Positions 46,638 to 55,839 of a stretch of 64,000 nucleotides of DNA are shown here, one piece after another. The notes beneath the pieces were generated by a model. The model was not told the origin of the DNA, did no database searches, and worked only from the letters and a program-made list of their open reading frames with translations. Numbering within the stretch: the stretch's first letter is position 1; the number at the start of each line of letters is the position of its first letter. The position numbers and the translations under genes were made by a program. Source of the stretch: JAVKEN01 sp040221415 (GTDB lineage Bacteria > Pseudomonadota > Alphaproteobacteria > Rickettsiales > JABSSG01); contig JAVKEN010000005.1 in assembly GCA_040221415.1 (NCBI GenBank), positions 5,608 through 69,607 on the forward strand, given 5' to 3'.

Positions 46638-47430
46638 AACTAAAATAGTTGGCGCACTAAATCTTACTCCAGACTCCTTTTCAGATGGGGGTAGATATAA
46701 CTCTCATTCTCAAGCTTTAGCCCATATTTCAGACATGATATCTAATGGAGTAGACGTAATAGATGTTGGAGCTGAGTCAACTCGTCCTGATGGAGTAAGA
46801 ATTACAGTCGAAGAAGAGAAGAAGCGTCTAGATGGTTTGATCCAGATGATATACAAAATTGCGAAAGAAAATAATGTCAAAGTGAGTTTAGATTCACACA
46901 ACATTGAAACTTTGACACATTATCAAAATTACTATGATATAATTAATGATGTGACCGGGTTGTCAAGTGATGAGATAATTTCTTTACAGAAAGACACTGG
47001 AAAAGAGGCTGTATTTATGAGAAGTCTTACGGTTCCAGTCATTAAAACAAAAGTTATTGATCCTACATTAGACCCAATTATATATATTCAAGATTGGCTG
47101 AATAAAAAGATTGATTTTTTTACTAGAAAGGAGATTGATTTAAATAAATTAATTTTTGATCCAGGCATAGGATTTGGTCTAGGTCAGAAAAACGATATGC
47201 TATTAATCAAAAAGATATCTGATTTAAACACTCAAGGTTTGCAATTAATGGTGGGACATTCGAGGAAGTCTTTCCTTCAGGTGTTTGGTTCTAGCAATCC
47301 CAGAGAGAGAGATCCTGAAACGCATGTATTAAGTTCATATTTAATAAATTTAGGAGTAGATTATATTCGTGTGCATGATGTAGAATCTACTGCTAGAGTA
47401 AAAGCTTTAACCAAAGAATTATATAGTTAG
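46624..47430 (+). CDS. folP: Dihydropteroate synthase
   Basis: FolP joins hydroxymethyl-dihydropterin diphosphate to p-aminobenzoate; it is the sulfonamide target. The 268-residue TIM barrel has GALNLTPDSFSDGGRY (about 10-25), DVGAESTRPDG (about 47) and GHSRKSF (about 216). All binding segments look intact. folC starts 2 bases later. Confidence 0.97.
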   Translation: MKKFETKIVGALNLTPDSFSDGGRYNSHSQALAHISDMISNGVDVIDVGAESTRPDGVRITVEEEKKRLDGLIQMIYKIAKENNVKVSLDSHNIETLTHYQNYYDIINDVTGLSSDEIISLQKDTGKEAVFMRSLTVPVIKTKVIDPTLDPIIYIQDWLNKKIDFFTRKEIDLNKLIFDPGIGFGLGQKNDMLLIKKISDLNTQGLQLMVGHSRKSFLQVFGSSNPRERDPETHVLSSYLINLGVDYIRVHDVESTARVKALTKELYS

Positions 47431-47432
47431 TC

Positions 47433-48713
47433 ATGGTATGGATGCCTCATTGGCCGAGAGTAGGTGAAAAATCTTCCATAAAGCTTGGATTGAATAATAT
47501 CAAATCATTACTAGAGGCGCTTGATAACCCTCAAGATAAAATGCCGCCTGTAATACATGTTGCTGGCACAAATGGTAAAGGCTCTACAGTATCATTTCTG
47601 CAGTCTATTCTTGAGGCTTCTGGACTAAGAGTGCACGTTAACACTTCACCTCACATCTATAGATTTAACGAGAGAATTAAGATTGGCGGCGAAGAAATAT
47701 CAGATAGATATCTGAAAGAAATTCTTGAAGAATGTAGGATAGTCTCAGAGAAAAATAATATTAACACTTCATTCTTTGAGGGAATTACAGCAGCAGCTTT
47801 TTTGGCGTTTTCTAGAAACAAAGCAGACATTACTTTGGTTGAAGTCGGAATGGGTGGAAGGTTAGATGCTACTAATGTGCTTACAAAACCTTTAATGACA
47901 GTAATCACTCCAATATCCCTTGATCATGTGGAGTCTTTAGGAGATACGGTTGAGAAAATTGCATACGAGAAAGCTTGCATCATGAAGAGTGGAATTCCTT
48001 CTGTAATTAGCGCCCAATTAGATGGGGCTCATAAAGTTATTGAAGAGTATGCTAGCAAAAACAAAGTCCCTCTTTTTAGGTATGAATATGATTTCGGTAT
48101 AGAGCCAAATATCAATGGTGGCTTTCAATATATGTCTGATGATTGCAAAATAGATTTGCCAGAGCCATCTTTGAAAGGGTTGCATCAATATGTCAATGCA
48201 GCGACTGCAATAGCAGCTGTAAAGCTTATAAAAGGGGGGGGTATTACAGATGCATCAATTTCAGAAGGTATTGAAAATGCTAAATGGCCTGGAAGAATAG
48301 AGAAAATTAATTCTGGTAAATTATTTGATATCCTTCCTGATGGTTCTGAAGTTTACCTAGATGGTGCGCATAATCAATCTGGCGCTCAGGTTCTTGCTAC
48401 TTGGCTAAGCATGCAGCCTGAAATGAGAACTTTTATGGTGGTTGGGTTTACTAAGAATCGCAATGCTAATGATTTTCTAAAATATTTCCAAATCATGAAT
48501 CCTAATGTTATTTGTTCAACAGTTCATTCAGAGCCTTTAAGTTATAAAGGACATGAGTTGCAGGAAATGATTGACTGCAAATTCCCAGATATCTCTTCAG
48601 TTAATAAAATAGAAGAGGCTTTAAGAAGAATTGTTTCCGAAAATACAAAGCCTGTTCGGGTTATAGTCAGTGGGTCTTTATTTTTAGTGTCTGATTTTTT
48701 AAGAGCTAATTAA
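47433..48713 (+). CDS. folC: Folylpolyglutamate / dihydrofolate synthase
   Basis: FolC adds glutamate to dihydropteroate and to tetrahydrofolates. The 426-residue Mur-ligase relative has the P-loop HVAGTNGKGSTV (about 46), VEVGMGGRLDATN (about 141), and the C-terminal DGAHNQSGAQVL. The last 15 bases overlap argR tail to tail. Confidence 0.97.
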   Translation: MVWMPHWPRVGEKSSIKLGLNNIKSLLEALDNPQDKMPPVIHVAGTNGKGSTVSFLQSILEASGLRVHVNTSPHIYRFNERIKIGGEEISDRYLKEILEECRIVSEKNNINTSFFEGITAAAFLAFSRNKADITLVEVGMGGRLDATNVLTKPLMTVITPISLDHVESLGDTVEKIAYEKACIMKSGIPSVISAQLDGAHKVIEEYASKNKVPLFRYEYDFGIEPNINGGFQYMSDDCKIDLPEPSLKGLHQYVNAATAIAAVKLIKGGGITDASISEGIENAKWPGRIEKINSGKLFDILPDGSEVYLDGAHNQSGAQVLATWLSMQPEMRTFMVVGFTKNRNANDFLKYFQIMNPNVICSTVHSEPLSYKGHELQEMIDCKFPDISSVNKIEEALRRIVSENTKPVRVIVSGSLFLVSDFLRAN

Positions 48714-49133
48714 TCCTAGAGAATTTTTAATTCTGCTAGTAATCTTCTCTAATTTTGTGACTCCGTCACAGGCCACAAAAATTGTATCATCGCCAGCTAC
48801 TGTTCCTAGAATATCTGCGCTATTAAGTCTTTCCATATCAATTTGATATGCAACAGCATTTGCATGTCCTGGTGGTGTGGTAACTATAATCAGGTTTGGT
48901 TCTGATAGTAAAAAGCTAATATTTTTGGTGCTATTTTTTTTCATAGGGTTTAACCTATAAAAACCATCCACCTTTTCTATAAAGCATTTATTTAATTTTC
49001 TAGAAAGTGTTGATTGGGTAATTTCTATTTTATAATGATGCTTTAGGTAGTCTAGAATCTCCTGATGAGTTGATATTTTTGTGTTGTTTATTAAAGATTT
49101 TAAAGTTTCTTCAAGTGACTTTCTCATTGACAT
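48699..49133 (-). CDS. argR: Arginine repressor ArgR
   Basis: ArgR is an arginine-sensing hexameric repressor. The start at 49133 (144 residues) is chosen because upstream bases fall in the operator-like region; the longer frame to 49148 or the ATG at 49127 are options. The N-terminal winged helix has HQEILDYLKHHYKIEITQST. The C-terminal oligomerisation and arginine-binding domain is present, with TVAGDDTIFVAC. It is divergent from an amino acid ABC transporter, its probable target. Confidence 0.93.
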   Translation of the reverse strand: MSMRKSLEETLKSLINNTKISTHQEILDYLKHHYKIEITQSTLSRKLNKCFIEKVDGFYRLNPMKKNSTKNISFLLSEPNLIIVTTPPGHANAVAYQIDMERLNSADILGTVAGDDTIFVACDGVTKLEKITSRIKNSLGLISS

Positions 49134-49193
49134 AATGCATATTTTCACATATTATTGCATATATCTGCATAATATGCAAATTAAAGGTAGTAT
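49134..49193. promoter_or_regulatory. Putative ArgR operator in the argR-ABC intergenic region
   Basis: The gap contains TGCATAATATGCA (49166-49178), a perfect 13-base palindrome, and further TGCATAT copies at about 49136-49142 and 49157-49163. ARG boxes are AT-rich 18-bp palindromes built on a TGNAT-like half site. The arrangement suits co-regulation of argR and the divergent transporter. The identification as an ARG box is inference. Confidence 0.5.
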
Positions 49194-49943
49194 ATGTTTT
49201 TGAAGAATGTTTTCAGTGTATTTTTAATGTTATTAGTCCTTTATTCTTGTGGGAATGAAGAGAAGGCAGATAAGTCGAATGACAAAGAAATGCTAATTAT
49301 GGGTGTATCAGCTGACTATCCTCCATTTGAATTTATAAAAAGCAAAAAGGTTGTTGGATTTGATATTGATTTAGCAAACCAAATTGCAAAAAAGCTTGGT
49401 GTGAAGTTATATATTAAAGAAATGAATTGGGATAGCTTAATACCTGCTCTTCATTCTGGAAGAGTTGATTTTGTGATGTCTGCAATGTCTAAAACGTCTG
49501 ACAGGGCAAAGAATGTTGATTTTTCTATTCCTTATTACGCGCCCTCATTAGCCATTCTGTATAAAAAATCTGCGCCGATTAAAGACGTCTCATTATTTGA
49601 TAATAAAGAAATTGCGGTGCAGCTTGGGTCAACCATGGAATCTTTTATAAGAAAGCAGTCAAAAAAATATAAAATTGACATCATTTCATTGACAAGAGTT
49701 CCAACTATGGTTCAAGAACTAAAGTTAGGAAGGGTTGATGCAGTTTTGATAGAAGAGGCTCAGGCAAAAGAATTCGTCTTAAGAGACCAAAACTTAGATT
49801 ATTCATTAGCAAGTGATAACGATGGAGAATACTCTGTAGCATTTCCAAAAAATTCTGATCTAAAGTCTAGGTTTGATGAAGCTCTTGTTGCAATTAGAGA
49901 TTCTGGAGAATTGGACAAAATTAAAAGTAAGTGGTTATCATGA
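49194..49943 (+). CDS. Amino acid ABC transporter, substrate-binding lipoprotein
   Basis: This 249-residue protein is the solute-binding part of a polar amino acid importer. A lipoprotein signal ends LLVLYSC (Cys about 19), followed by MGVSADYPPFEF, DFVMSAMSKTSDRAKNVDFSIPY and the C-terminal EYSVAFPKNSDLK typical of family 3 binding proteins. A good ribosome site (AAAGG) precedes the ATG. Divergence from argR suggests arginine as the ligand; the sequence alone does not prove it. Confidence 0.92.
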   Translation: MFLKNVFSVFLMLLVLYSCGNEEKADKSNDKEMLIMGVSADYPPFEFIKSKKVVGFDIDLANQIAKKLGVKLYIKEMNWDSLIPALHSGRVDFVMSAMSKTSDRAKNVDFSIPYYAPSLAILYKKSAPIKDVSLFDNKEIAVQLGSTMESFIRKQSKKYKIDIISLTRVPTMVQELKLGRVDAVLIEEAQAKEFVLRDQNLDYSLASDNDGEYSVAFPKNSDLKSRFDEALVAIRDSGELDKIKSKWLS

Positions 49944-50581
49944 TGGGTTTAGACTTGAGCTCTGTTTCTTATATTGTTCAAGGTATTGGTGTTACGCTGA
50001 TGTATACTTTATACTCATTCTTGGCAGGGTATTGCGTTGCTATGATGGTAGTCTTGATGAGAATAAGTAAGCTAAAGATTCTCAATTATTGTGCGATGTT
50101 CTATGTCTCGATATTTAGGGGGACACCAGTCCTTGTGCAGTTAAGTATTGTGTATTTTGGACTACCTTTGAGCATGGGATTTAAAATAGACGTTTTTGAA
50201 GCAGGAATTATCACCTTCTCTCTCAATTCAGCAGCGTATATTGCAGAGATATTGAGGTCTGGAATAAATTCAGTTTGTAAAGGGCAACTAGAGGCTGCTA
50301 AATCCCTTAGTATATCGTACCGAGACACAATGGGTAAAATCATTTTACCTCAGGCATTAAGAGTTTCTTTGCCCGGGCTAGTTAACGAGTTTGTAAACCT
50401 TCTGAAAGAAACAGCTATTATCTCGATGATTGGTGGGTACGATCTAATGAAAAGAGCTCAGGTGGTTGCTGCAGAGAAGTATATTTATATGGAGCCATTA
50501 TTGGTCGCAGCTCTATGTTATTATTTTATGGTTATGATGTTTAGTACTTTTGCTAAGTATATAGAAAGAAGGGTTGTTTAG
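49940..50581 (+). CDS. Amino acid ABC transporter permease
   Basis: This 213-residue inner-membrane protein belongs to the HisM/ArtQ group. It has about five transmembrane helices and the EAA loop EAAKSLSISYRDTMGKIILPQALR. I choose the ATG at 49940, which overlaps the stop of the binding protein gene (ATGA); a GTG 9 bases upstream is possible. It shares one base with the ATPase gene, and a single permease gene suggests a homodimer. Confidence 0.93.
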   Translation: MMGLDLSSVSYIVQGIGVTLMYTLYSFLAGYCVAMMVVLMRISKLKILNYCAMFYVSIFRGTPVLVQLSIVYFGLPLSMGFKIDVFEAGIITFSLNSAAYIAEILRSGINSVCKGQLEAAKSLSISYRDTMGKIILPQALRVSLPGLVNEFVNLLKETAIISMIGGYDLMKRAQVVAAEKYIYMEPLLVAALCYYFMVMMFSTFAKYIERRVV

Positions 50582-51297
50582 TGATAAGCATAAAAAATCT
50601 TTATAAATCTTTTGGCACACATCCTATCTTAAGAGATGTCAATTTAGAAATAAAAACAGGTGAGGTAGTATCGATCATTGGGCCTTCTGGGAGTGGAAAG
50701 TCTACCTTAATAAGGTCGATAAATTATTTAGACGCGCCTGATTCTGGGGAGGTGATTATTGACTCTCAAAAGTTAAGTAACAATAATCAGAAGCAAATCA
50801 GAAAAAACATTGGAATGGTTTTCCAGTCATTCAATTTATTTTCTAATATGTCGGTCCTGGAGAACATAGTGTTTGCTCCTATTAAAGTGTTAAAGACCTC
50901 CAGAAAAGATGCAGTAAAGGAAGCGAAAATATTACTTAAAAAAGTTGGCCTTCAAAATTTTGGTGATAAAAATCCCCAGGATTTATCAGGTGGACAAAAG
51001 CAAAGAGTCGCTATAGCGAGAGCGTTAGCGATGAATCCAAAAATTATGCTATTCGATGAGCCCACTTCTTCTTTGGATCCAGAAATGATTAAAGAAGTGC
51101 TTGAGGTGATTGAAAGTTTTGCGCATAAAGGAATGACGATATTAATCGTTACTCACGAGTTGGACTTTGCAAAAAGAATTTCGGACAAAATAGTTTTTTT
51201 AGATGATGGTAAAATTATTGAAGTGAGTAATCCATCAAGTTTCTTTAAGAAACCCAAAACTAGAAGGGCACAAGAATTCTTATCTAAAGTTTTATAA
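50581..51297 (+). CDS. Amino acid ABC transporter ATP-binding protein
   Basis: This 238-residue ATPase starts at GTG. It has Walker A GPSGSGKST (about 34), the signature LSGGQKQRVAIARAL (about 133), Walker B IMLFDEP and the H-loop TH. It completes a three-gene importer and ends 2 bases before xseA, tail to tail. Confidence 0.96.
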   Translation: MISIKNLYKSFGTHPILRDVNLEIKTGEVVSIIGPSGSGKSTLIRSINYLDAPDSGEVIIDSQKLSNNNQKQIRKNIGMVFQSFNLFSNMSVLENIVFAPIKVLKTSRKDAVKEAKILLKKVGLQNFGDKNPQDLSGGQKQRVAIARALAMNPKIMLFDEPTSSLDPEMIKEVLEVIESFAHKGMTILIVTHELDFAKRISDKIVFLDDGKIIEVSNPSSFFKKPKTRRAQEFLSKVL

Positions 51298-51299
51298 GT

Positions 51300-52652
51300 T
51301 TAATTTGGTTTGATTCTTCGAGTGCCGTCGGAGAATTGTATCGAGTAAGTTTGGTCGTGTTGTAAATCGTCTGATTTCTTTATAATTTTCTTGGATTCGT
51401 TTTTTACTATCGTATATCCCCTTTTTAGGGTGTTCTCATAGTTGTATGAATCAAATAAAGACAAAGTCGTTCTTAATACCATGTCTTTTTCAGCATGTTT
51501 TGACTCAATTAATCTATCTAGCGTATGACAAGTAGCATCAAATTTTTCCATAAGATAATCAATTATTTTAGTAGGAGATGTGTTTTGCGATGCTAACACT
51601 AATACTTGGTTATATTTATCACGAATTGTTCTCAATGCTGAATCGTATAACCTATCACTAAAGTCATCTAACCTTTGTTCGAATTCGTGTGTTAACTTGT
51701 TTAAATCTGGTAGAGCTCTAGCTAGTGAGAGAAGCTCTGTTTTAAGATGAATAATTCGTTTTTGGATTCCAGCATCCATTCTGTGTTGAATTTCTTCGGT
51801 TGTGAATTGTAAATCACTTCTCACTGGAACTGCCATTTCCGCGGCAGCAGTTGGAGTGGGTGCTCTTCTATCCGCAACTAAATCAATCAGTGTATTATCG
51901 GTTTCATGGCCAACAGCTGAAATAATTGGTATTTCTGATCCAAACGTTGCTCGTACAACAGTTTCTTCATTAAATGCCCATAAATCTTCTATGGATCCTC
52001 CACCTCTGGCAACAATTATGACATCTGGTCTTCCGTTTGTTTCGTTCAATCTATTAAATCCTTCTATAGCTTCAGTGATTTGTGCAGCAGAGTTAGATCC
52101 TTGAACAAGAACTGGCCATATTAATACTTTACATGGAAATCGGTCAGATATTCTATGAATAATATCTTTGATTACAGCTCCTCCCATCGAAGTAACAACC
52201 CCAATTATTTGGGGAATAAATGGAATGGGTTTTTTATGCATAGGGTTGAAAAGCCCCTCTTCCAACAGCTGCCTCTTCCTTTTTTCTAATATAGCCATTA
52301 AGCTTCCAATTCCTGAGTTTTCAATAGAAGTGACAACTAATTGGTATTTAGATTGACCGGAATAAGTGGTAATGTTTCCAGTACAAACGACCTCCATTCC
52401 TTCCTCTGGCTTACATTTTAAACTACTATAATTTCCTTTCCAGCAGACGCATGCTAGAACAGATTTATCATCTTTTAACGAGAAGTATAAATGACCTGAT
52501 GGTGCTATTTTAAGACCCGATATCTCTCCTTTTACTCTTACGCATCCAAATTTTGATTCAATAAAATTTTTAATTTGAGTAGAAAGTTGCGAAACGCTTA
52601 GTTCAACATCTGTTTTTCGTTCTAGTGAAAATAAATCGGAGTCAGAGTTCAT
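51300..52652 (-). CDS. xseA: Exodeoxyribonuclease VII large subunit
   Basis: XseA is the catalytic subunit of the single-strand-specific nuclease ExoVII. The 450-residue protein has an N-terminal OB-fold (about 15-110), the nuclease core with VARGGGSIEDLWAFNEE (about 213-229) and a long coiled-coil region from about 300. Its small partner xseB is not in this window. Confidence 0.96.
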   Translation of the reverse strand: MNSDSDLFSLERKTDVELSVSQLSTQIKNFIESKFGCVRVKGEISGLKIAPSGHLYFSLKDDKSVLACVCWKGNYSSLKCKPEEGMEVVCTGNITTYSGQSKYQLVVTSIENSGIGSLMAILEKRKRQLLEEGLFNPMHKKPIPFIPQIIGVVTSMGGAVIKDIIHRISDRFPCKVLIWPVLVQGSNSAAQITEAIEGFNRLNETNGRPDVIIVARGGGSIEDLWAFNEETVVRATFGSEIPIISAVGHETDNTLIDLVADRRAPTPTAAAEMAVPVRSDLQFTTEEIQHRMDAGIQKRIIHLKTELLSLARALPDLNKLTHEFEQRLDDFSDRLYDSALRTIRDKYNQVLVLASQNTSPTKIIDYLMEKFDATCHTLDRLIESKHAEKDMVLRTTLSLFDSYNYENTLKRGYTIVKNESKKIIKKSDDLQHDQTYSIQFSDGTRRIKPN

Positions 52653-52665
52653 TTTAATAAATTAA

Positions 52666-52718
52666 TTGAACTTAATGGTAATTAATAATAAATAATATAT
52701 GCTAATAATAAATAATAT
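52666..52718 (+). repeat. Promoter-associated 20-bp tandem repeat before bcp
   Basis: TAATAATAAATAATAT occurs twice (52683-52698 and 52703-52718) at a 20-base period. The first copy overlaps a candidate promoter, TTGAAC (52666-52671) - 17 bases - TAAATA (52689-52694). The second lies in the leader just before the bcp ribosome site. Low sequence complexity may explain it. Confidence 0.5.
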
Positions 52719-52726
52719 CTATAGGT

Positions 52727-53194
52727 ATGTCTAAAGATTTAGAAGTAAATGATCAAGTTCCTCATTTTCAGGTTCTTGTCGGTGAAGACAAGCTTGTATC
52801 ACCCGAGGATTTTAAGGGAAAAAAACTAGTTATATATTTTTATCCAAAAGACAACACTCCTGGTTGCACAACGGAAACAAAAGAGTTCGTAGAAAATTAT
52901 AAAAATTTTCAAAGCGAAAATGCAGAGATTTTGGGTGTATCTAAAGATAGCTTAAAAAGCCATAAAAAATTTATCGACAAGCTGAATATACCTTTCCAGT
53001 TGGGTTCAGACCCAGAAACCAAAATATGTGAAAAGTTTGGGGTGTGGATAGAAAAAAGCATGTATGGCCGTAAATATATGGGAATTGATAGATCAACTTT
53101 TTTAATTGATGAAGCTGGGAAAATAATTAAAATTTGGAGGAAGGTGTCAGTTAAAGGCCACGTAGAAGAAGTATTAAAAGAGGTTAGTAAATGA
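52727..53194 (+). CDS. bcp: Thiol peroxidase Bcp (PrxQ family)
   Basis: Bcp reduces hydrogen peroxide and organic peroxides. The 155-residue protein has YPKDNTPGCTTET, with the peroxidatic Cys at about residue 47. The nearest other Cys is about 101; there is none five residues downstream, so this is not the classic C45/C50 two-Cys form. It overlaps the aldolase gene by 4 bases, which probably couples their translation. Confidence 0.95.
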   Translation: MSKDLEVNDQVPHFQVLVGEDKLVSPEDFKGKKLVIYFYPKDNTPGCTTETKEFVENYKNFQSENAEILGVSKDSLKSHKKFIDKLNIPFQLGSDPETKICEKFGVWIEKSMYGRKYMGIDRSTFLIDEAGKIIKIWRKVSVKGHVEEVLKEVSK

Positions 53195-54120
53195 GAATAA
53201 CTAGAGTAGTAAAAAAAATTTTAGATAATTATGAAAGTGATAACCCAGGAACAAAATCGAAGCTGGCTAGTATTTTAATGCATGGAAAATTAGGTGGAAC
53301 TGGTAAAATGGTTATACTTCCAGTTGATCAAGGGTTTGAGCATGGGCCTGCTAGAAGTTTTGCAAAGAATCCACCAGCATATGATCCTCATTATCATTAT
53401 TCTTTAGCTATTGAATCTGGCTTAAATGCATATGCTGCTCCTTTGGGAATGATTGAAGCTGGTGCAGATAGTTTTGCAGGAGCAATTCCTACTATATTGA
53501 AAGTAAATAGTGCTAACTCTCTTAACTCGAAACATACCCAACCATATCAAGCTATTACTTCTAGCGTAAGAGATGCTTTGAGACTAGGGTGCTCAGCTAT
53601 TGGTTTTACAATATATCCTGGTTCTGATATGTCACTTGATATGATGGATGAGATAAGAGAAATGTCAGAAGAAGCTAAAGAAGTTGGTATTGCTACAGTA
53701 ATTTGGTCTTATCCTAGAGGTGGTGATTTATCAAAAACAGGTGAGACAGCAGTTGATATTTGTGCATATGCTGCTCATATGGCATGTCTACTTGGCGCTC
53801 ATATAATAAAAGTGAAGTTACCAAGTGACCATTTAGAACTTAATGAGGCAAAAAAAATATATGAATCTGAGAAAATAAATATTTCAACAATGGCTGATAG
53901 AGTAAAACACGTTGCTCAAAGCTGTTTTAATGGTAGGCGTATGGTAGTTTTCTCGGGCGGCGGAAGCAAAAGTTCTTCTAGTGTGTATGATGATGTAAAG
54001 GCTGTAAGAGATGGTGGCGGTAATGGCTCCATTATTGGCAGAAATACATTCCAACGCTCAAGAGGCGAGGCATTAAAAATGCTTCAAGAAATTGTAGACA
54101 TATACAAAAGAAAGGCATGA
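53191..54120 (+). CDS. Class I fructose-bisphosphate aldolase (DhnA type)
   Basis: This 309-residue enzyme is of the DhnA/archaeal-type class I aldolases, which need no metal. It has the ILPVDQGFEHGP block (about 43-54), APLGMIEAGA and the probable Schiff-base Lys in HIIKVKLPSD. Related enzymes occur in Rickettsiales such as Ehrlichia and Wolbachia. With gpmI it fits gluconeogenesis from host amino acids, though it can work in both directions. It overlaps the channel gene by 4 bases. Confidence 0.93.
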   Translation: MRITRVVKKILDNYESDNPGTKSKLASILMHGKLGGTGKMVILPVDQGFEHGPARSFAKNPPAYDPHYHYSLAIESGLNAYAAPLGMIEAGADSFAGAIPTILKVNSANSLNSKHTQPYQAITSSVRDALRLGCSAIGFTIYPGSDMSLDMMDEIREMSEEAKEVGIATVIWSYPRGGDLSKTGETAVDICAYAAHMACLLGAHIIKVKLPSDHLELNEAKKIYESEKINISTMADRVKHVAQSCFNGRRMVVFSGGGSKSSSSVYDDVKAVRDGGGNGSIIGRNTFQRSRGEALKMLQEIVDIYKRKA

Positions 54121-55256
54121 GTTTTTTTTCCATAAATTTTGCAGATAAATTAAAGAACATCTCATATTACAAGAATCTTCTTGCATACTTTGAAGAAGAA
54201 TTTTTGCTTGGAATATTTACAGAGGTGGCGATCGTAATATTCACTTTATCTCTGGCATATGCTGCTTCTAAGTTCCTTACTATTCTAGCTAAAAGATTAG
54301 AAAAAACGGATAATCATTGGGACGATATTTTAGTGAAAGCTCTTAAGCTTCCAGTGATTATGTTGGTTATTGTTATTGGTATTACAGAGTCTATGGAAAT
54401 TTCTGGAGTGGTGAATAATAGACTTATTCATAAGTTATCAGTTCTATCGAAAGAGTTTGTTTTTGCATTTTCCGTTGGTTGGTTTCTTATTTCATATGTT
54501 GGCTTCTTTGAGAAACGAATAATATATTCAAAGAGATCTAAAGGAGAAAAAGTAGATTATGGTACAATTGACGGAGTCTCTAAGTTAGTAAAATTCCTTA
54601 TTTTTTTAGCAACTTTTATCGTCATTCTAGATGTTTTAGGTGTGAATATAAAAGGTATAGTTGCAGCTGCTGGTATTGGTGGTGTCGCATTAGGTTTTGC
54701 ATCAAAAGATTTATTGGCTAATTTCTTCGGTACGACAATTATATATTTAGATAAGCCATTTACTATTGGTGATTGGATAAAGTCTCCAGACAAAGATATT
54801 GAAGGTACTGTTGAGGAGATTGGTTGGAGAATGACTAAAATTAGAAAGTTTGATAAAAGACCTATTTATGTTCCTAACTCGTTATTCAGTACAGTTGCAA
54901 TTGAAAATCCATCTAGAATGACCCATAGAAGGATAAGAAATATAATCGGTGTGCGTTACTCAGACGTGAAGGCGTTACCTAAAATCACCGAGCAAGTTAA
55001 ACAGATGCTAATTAATCACCCAGAGATTGACACTAATCAAACGTTAATAGTGCATTTCGAAGAGTTTGCAGATTGGTCCGTAAATTTTTTAGTCTATACA
55101 TTTACGTACACTACGAATTGGATTAAATTTTATGAGGTAAGACAAGACGTAATGATGAAGATATCGGATATTATTTCTAAAAATAAAGCTAGCATTGCGT
55201 TCCCAACAAACACTTTGGAATTCAGCAACTCACCTGTAGTAAGAACAAAAAAATAA
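54117..55256 (+). CDS. Small-conductance mechanosensitive channel (MscS family)
   Basis: This 379-residue membrane protein has about four to five transmembrane helices and the MscS pore helix and beta-domain block GIGGVALGFASKDLLANFFG (about 184), followed by LDKPFTIGDWI. The C-terminal cytoplasmic domain is normal. It opens under membrane tension to release solutes in osmotic downshift. It overlaps the aldolase gene by 4 bases. Confidence 0.93.
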   Translation: MSFFSINFADKLKNISYYKNLLAYFEEEFLLGIFTEVAIVIFTLSLAYAASKFLTILAKRLEKTDNHWDDILVKALKLPVIMLVIVIGITESMEISGVVNNRLIHKLSVLSKEFVFAFSVGWFLISYVGFFEKRIIYSKRSKGEKVDYGTIDGVSKLVKFLIFLATFIVILDVLGVNIKGIVAAAGIGGVALGFASKDLLANFFGTTIIYLDKPFTIGDWIKSPDKDIEGTVEEIGWRMTKIRKFDKRPIYVPNSLFSTVAIENPSRMTHRRIRNIIGVRYSDVKALPKITEQVKQMLINHPEIDTNQTLIVHFEEFADWSVNFLVYTFTYTTNWIKFYEVRQDVMMKISDIISKNKASIAFPTNTLEFSNSPVVRTKK

Positions 55257-55269
55257 AAGGATTTAGTGG

Positions 55270-55839
55270 ATGAAAATAATAGCTAACTCAATTAGAGCAG
55301 GAAATGTTTTAATGCACAATAACAGACTTTATGTGGTTGCTAAAACTCCTGATCACACTAAGCCTGGCAAAGGTGGGGCCTTCGTTCAAGTTGAAATGAA
55401 AGACTTGAAAACTGGTAATAAACTGAATGAGAGGTTTAGTTCAACAGAGAATGTTGAGAAGGTTAGATTAGATCAAAAAGAATACCAATATTTGTACATA
55501 GAAGATAATAAAGTATCTCTAATGGATTTAGAAAGTTATGAGCAGATAGAGATCCCGGTGGAGTTGTTAGGAGATAAAAAGAGTTTTTTACAAGACGGTA
55601 TGCAAGTTGCCGTAGAGTCATATGAGGGCTCAGCAATCAGTGTGGAATTACCTGAAACTGTTGTTGCAACAGTTGTTGAAACGGAGCCTGTAGTAAAAGG
55701 GCAAACTGCCTCAGCTTCTTACAAACCAGCTATTTTGGACAATGGAATCAGAGTTATGGTTCCGCCATTTGTAAACACTAACGATAAATTGGTGGTGCGT
55801 ACAGAAGATTCATCATATGTAGAGAGAGCAAAGCCATAA
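55270..55839 (+). CDS. efp: Translation elongation factor P
   Basis: EF-P relieves ribosome stalling at proline runs. The 189-residue protein has three OB-like domains. The N-terminal tip reads KPGKGGAFVQ, with the Lys normally modified in the PGKGG loop (about 34). The usual modification genes are not seen here. It is followed by a SuhB-like gene sharing one base, an order also known in Rickettsia. Confidence 0.96.
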   Translation: MKIIANSIRAGNVLMHNNRLYVVAKTPDHTKPGKGGAFVQVEMKDLKTGNKLNERFSSTENVEKVRLDQKEYQYLYIEDNKVSLMDLESYEQIEIPVELLGDKKSFLQDGMQVAVESYEGSAISVELPETVVATVVETEPVVKGQTASASYKPAILDNGIRVMVPPFVNTNDKLVVRTEDSSYVERAKP

